Assembly: GCA_039818945.1 (NCBI GenBank)
Contig: JBCBSZ010000006.1
Coordinates: 1 to 64,000 of the forward strand
DNA length: 64,000 nucleotides
From: JBCBSZ01 sp039818945
Lineage (GTDB): Bacteria; Actinomycetota; Acidimicrobiia; Acidimicrobiales; Poriferisodalaceae
Reading direction: 5' to 3'
The notes under the pieces were generated by a model. The model searched no databases, was not told the origin of the DNA, and saw only the letters and a program-made list of their open reading frames with translations. A program made the translations under genes and the position numbers. Positions 62,303 through 64,000 of the stretch are shown here, piece by piece. Each line of letters begins with the position of its first letter. The first letter of the stretch is position 1.

Positions 62303-63234
62303 GAGTGCACCGTCATGAAGCGCTGGTCGACCTGACCCCGGTACGTGAAGACGGCCCGCCCCATCTCGGCCTCGGTCCAGGTGGTCGGCTCGTCGTCGGG
62401 ATCGAAGTGGTACCCACCGGTGTAGACCTCGTTGCGGTTGCCCGCCGGGTCGAAGAAGTAGAGCCCGCAGCCCCGGGTGGCGCCGTGACGGGTGGGCCCG
62501 GCGTCGATGGGGACCCCGTGGTAGGTGCAGAGGTCCGCGGCCGTGCGCAGGTCGTTCCACTCGTCGACCCAGAACGCGAGGTGGTGGAAGCCGCCGTCCG
62601 GACCGGTGAGGAAGGCGAGGTCGTGGGGCGTGTGGCTCCGCTCGAGGAACGTCACGAGCTGGTGGCCGTCGTCGGCGACGATCTGCTCGGTCAGGCGGAA
62701 CTCGAGCACGTCGCGGAAGAACGCCGTCGCCCCGTCGACGTCCTCGCACAGCAGGAAGATGTGGTCGAGCCGGGGCGGGGCGATGCCGACCAGCCCGTCC
62801 GGCTTCGGTGGCGGGTTGATGAGCGGCAGGCCGTTGCCGACCTGACCCATGCCGCACTCCAGGTCGACGACGTGGCCGCTCGGGGCGGTGAAGCGCGCCG
62901 TCGCTCCCGACGCCTCGGCGAGCTCGCCGGGGTGGAAGCGCTGGACCTCGATCCCGGCGGCGGTGACCCGATCGGCCAGGCGGTCGAGCTCCGCCTCCTC
63001 CATCACCTTGAACGCCAGGCCGTCGAGGCCGTAGGTCGGCGCCCTCTGGAGGATCAGCGAGTGGTGCTGGTGCTCGTCCCAGCCCTTGAGGTACGCCCGC
63101 TCTGCGTCGGTCCCGACGTCGTCGCGACCGGTGACGACGAGTCCGACGACCTCGGCGTAGTACGCGAGGGCGAGCTCGATGTCGGGCACGCGAACGGTGG
63201 CGTGCGAGAGGCGGAGGATGCCCGGGCTGCTCAT
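62299..63234 (-). CDS. Extradiol (catechol 2,3-type) dioxygenase
   Basis: A 311-residue two-domain VOC enzyme. The C-terminal domain has the iron ligands His158 (RLDHIFL), His217/218 (GFHHLAFW) and Glu269 (GNRNEVYTGGY), and the type I signature (GPTRHGATRGCGLYFFDP). It opens a catechol next to the hydroxyls. It is a close paralogue of the next gene to the right. Confidence 0.92.
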   Translation of the reverse strand: MSSPGILRLSHATVRVPDIELALAYYAEVVGLVVTGRDDVGTDAERAYLKGWDEHQHHSLILQRAPTYGLDGLAFKVMEEAELDRLADRVTAAGIEVQRFHPGELAEASGATARFTAPSGHVVDLECGMGQVGNGLPLINPPPKPDGLVGIAPPRLDHIFLLCEDVDGATAFFRDVLEFRLTEQIVADDGHQLVTFLERSHTPHDLAFLTGPDGGFHHLAFWVDEWNDLRTAADLCTYHGVPIDAGPTRHGATRGCGLYFFDPAGNRNEVYTGGYHFDPDDEPTTWTEAEMGRAVFTYRGQVDQRFMTVHS

Positions 63235-63288
63235 CGTCGATCGGTCGCCTTCTGGCTTCGCACCGTGCGGCTCGTCACATCCGCTCCC

Positions 63289-64000
63289 TCATGTGTGGAC
63301 CGTGGCGAACCGCTGGTTCAGCACGCCCTCGTAGTAGAAGACCGCCCGGCCGGCGCGGTCGTCGGTCCAGGTGATCGTCGGGAAGTCCGGGTCGGGTCGG
63401 TAGCCGCCGGAGAACACCTCGTTGCGGGTGCCCATCGGGTCGAAGAAGTAGATCGTGCTGCCGCGGGTGAGGCCGTGACGGGTCGGACCGATGTCGATCG
63501 TGACCCCGTGGTAGGCGAGCAGATCTGCCGCCCGGCGCACGTGGTCCCAGTCGTCGAGCCAGAACGAGAAGTGGTGCAGGGCACCGTTCGGGCCCTGGAC
63601 GAAGGCGATGTCGTGGGGCTTGGCCGAGCGCTCCAGGAAGGCGATCGTCTGGTGGCCGCCGCCGTCGAGCAGCTGCTCGGTGAGGCGGAAGTCGAGCACG
63701 TCCTGCATGAAGCGGGCGACCTCGGGGACCTCCTCGGCGTGCACGAGCAGGTGGTCGATGCGGGGCGGGGCGATCCCGCGCAGATCGGGAACGATCGGCG
63801 GCGGGTTCAGCAGCGGCAATCGGCCCCCGACCTTCTCGACGTCGGCGACCAGCTCCATCTCGTGGCCGGAGGGCAGCTCGAAGCGGATCGACTCGCCCTG
63901 CCCGGCCTCCTCGCCGTCGGCGACGCGCTGGACCGGCGCCCCGGCCGCCTCGACCCGTGACTCGAAGGCGGCGAGGTCGTCGGCGTGCTCGACCTTGAAC
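63289..64000 (-). CDS. Second extradiol dioxygenase, partial (right window edge)
   Basis: The frame is open through the window edge (start outside). It has the C-terminal domain RIDHLLVHAEE, LHHFSFWLDDWDHV and GTRNEVFSGGY with the same three iron ligands, and DIGPTRHGLTRGSTIYFFDP. It is about two-thirds similar to the neighbour. Two tandem dioxygenases may be two-chain partners or have different catechol preferences. Confidence 0.9.
   Translation of the reverse strand, partial: FKVEHADDLAAFESRVEAAGAPVQRVADGEEAGQGESIRFELPSGHEMELVADVEKVGGRLPLLNPPPIVPDLRGIAPPRIDHLLVHAEEVPEVARFMQDVLDFRLTEQLLDGGGHQTIAFLERSAKPHDIAFVQGPNGALHHFSFWLDDWDHVRRAADLLAYHGVTIDIGPTRHGLTRGSTIYFFDPMGTRNEVFSGGYRPDPDFPTITWTDDRAGRAVFYYEGVLNQRFATVHT

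Overview
The window is high-GC DNA from an actinobacterium, most likely of the class Acidimicrobiia. The evidence is GC-rich codon use with many GTG starts, several start codons 6-8 bases after a TANNNT -10 box (leaderless mRNAs), an F420/PPOX-type oxidoreductase, a PAC2 protein, and a fragment of the 'ASDGGIF.FGDA' repeat family seen in that class. This placement is inference; no rRNA is present.

Left chromosomal part (1-11.75 kb): a membrane-anchored protein cut by the window edge (possibly ComEA), a methyltransferase facing a MerR/SoxR-like regulator across a perfect 18-bp SoxR-box-like dyad, a YbbN/CnoX thioredoxin, an APH-type kinase coupled to a PAC2 protein, a 2OG-Fe(II) oxygenase, a second methyltransferase, an acyl-CoA synthetase, an SDR, a small unknown gene, a stub of an adenylate cyclase, leuS and a complete tRNA-Ala(GGC).

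Accessory island (about 11.75-43.26 kb): it begins at the tRNA-Ala 3' end with a large serine recombinase whose reading frame runs into the tRNA. Next comes a mobility block: XRE/ImmA regulators, ArdA, a DNA methyltransferase, a replication-relaxation protein, a TraG/TraD-type ATPase and a train of small genes. The rest is cargo: a GIY-YIG gene; a tightly overlapping DNA-methyltransferase/DUF262/HEPN operon; two proteins with NPCBM-like tails on membrane anchors; an insertion-sequence graveyard (IS3 and IS481 relics, plus a 209-bp IS30-derived miniature element with a target duplication); a transmembrane-hairpin protein; a 902-residue lipase-like/subtilisin fusion whose lipase nucleophile is Gly; a caspase-like protein; and a single-polypeptide AAA-TOPRIM protein resembling OLD or fused PARIS. 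In the last 5 kb, four copies or pieces of a small helix-turn-helix gene, all in one orientation, punctuate the cargo like cassette borders.

Right chromosomal part (43.3-53.1 kb): an EAL phosphodiesterase with MASE-like membrane region, GAF and degenerate GGDEF; a PPOX oxidoreductase; a secreted subtilisin ending in 15 pentapeptide repeats; a HAD-like protein; an O-methyltransferase; a CmoA-like protein; dodecin; a lipoprotein; a SRPBCC protein; and a MerR/GyrI regulator.

Right end (53.2-64 kb): one long leftward operon for aromatic catabolism. It has two extradiol dioxygenases, a histidine phosphatase, a two-subunit PEP-synthase-like phosphotransferase (the layout of phenylphosphate synthase), a Rieske oxygenase, and the 4-oxalocrotonate branch of meta-cleavage down to pyruvate and acetyl-CoA. 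I infer that an aromatic alcohol or phenol is phosphorylated, oxidised, dephosphorylated and ring-cleaved. The best candidates for undescribed biology are this phosphorylation-linked pathway, the methyltransferase/DUF262/HEPN operon, the dead-lipase/subtilisin plus caspase-like region, and the HTH-punctuated cassettes.
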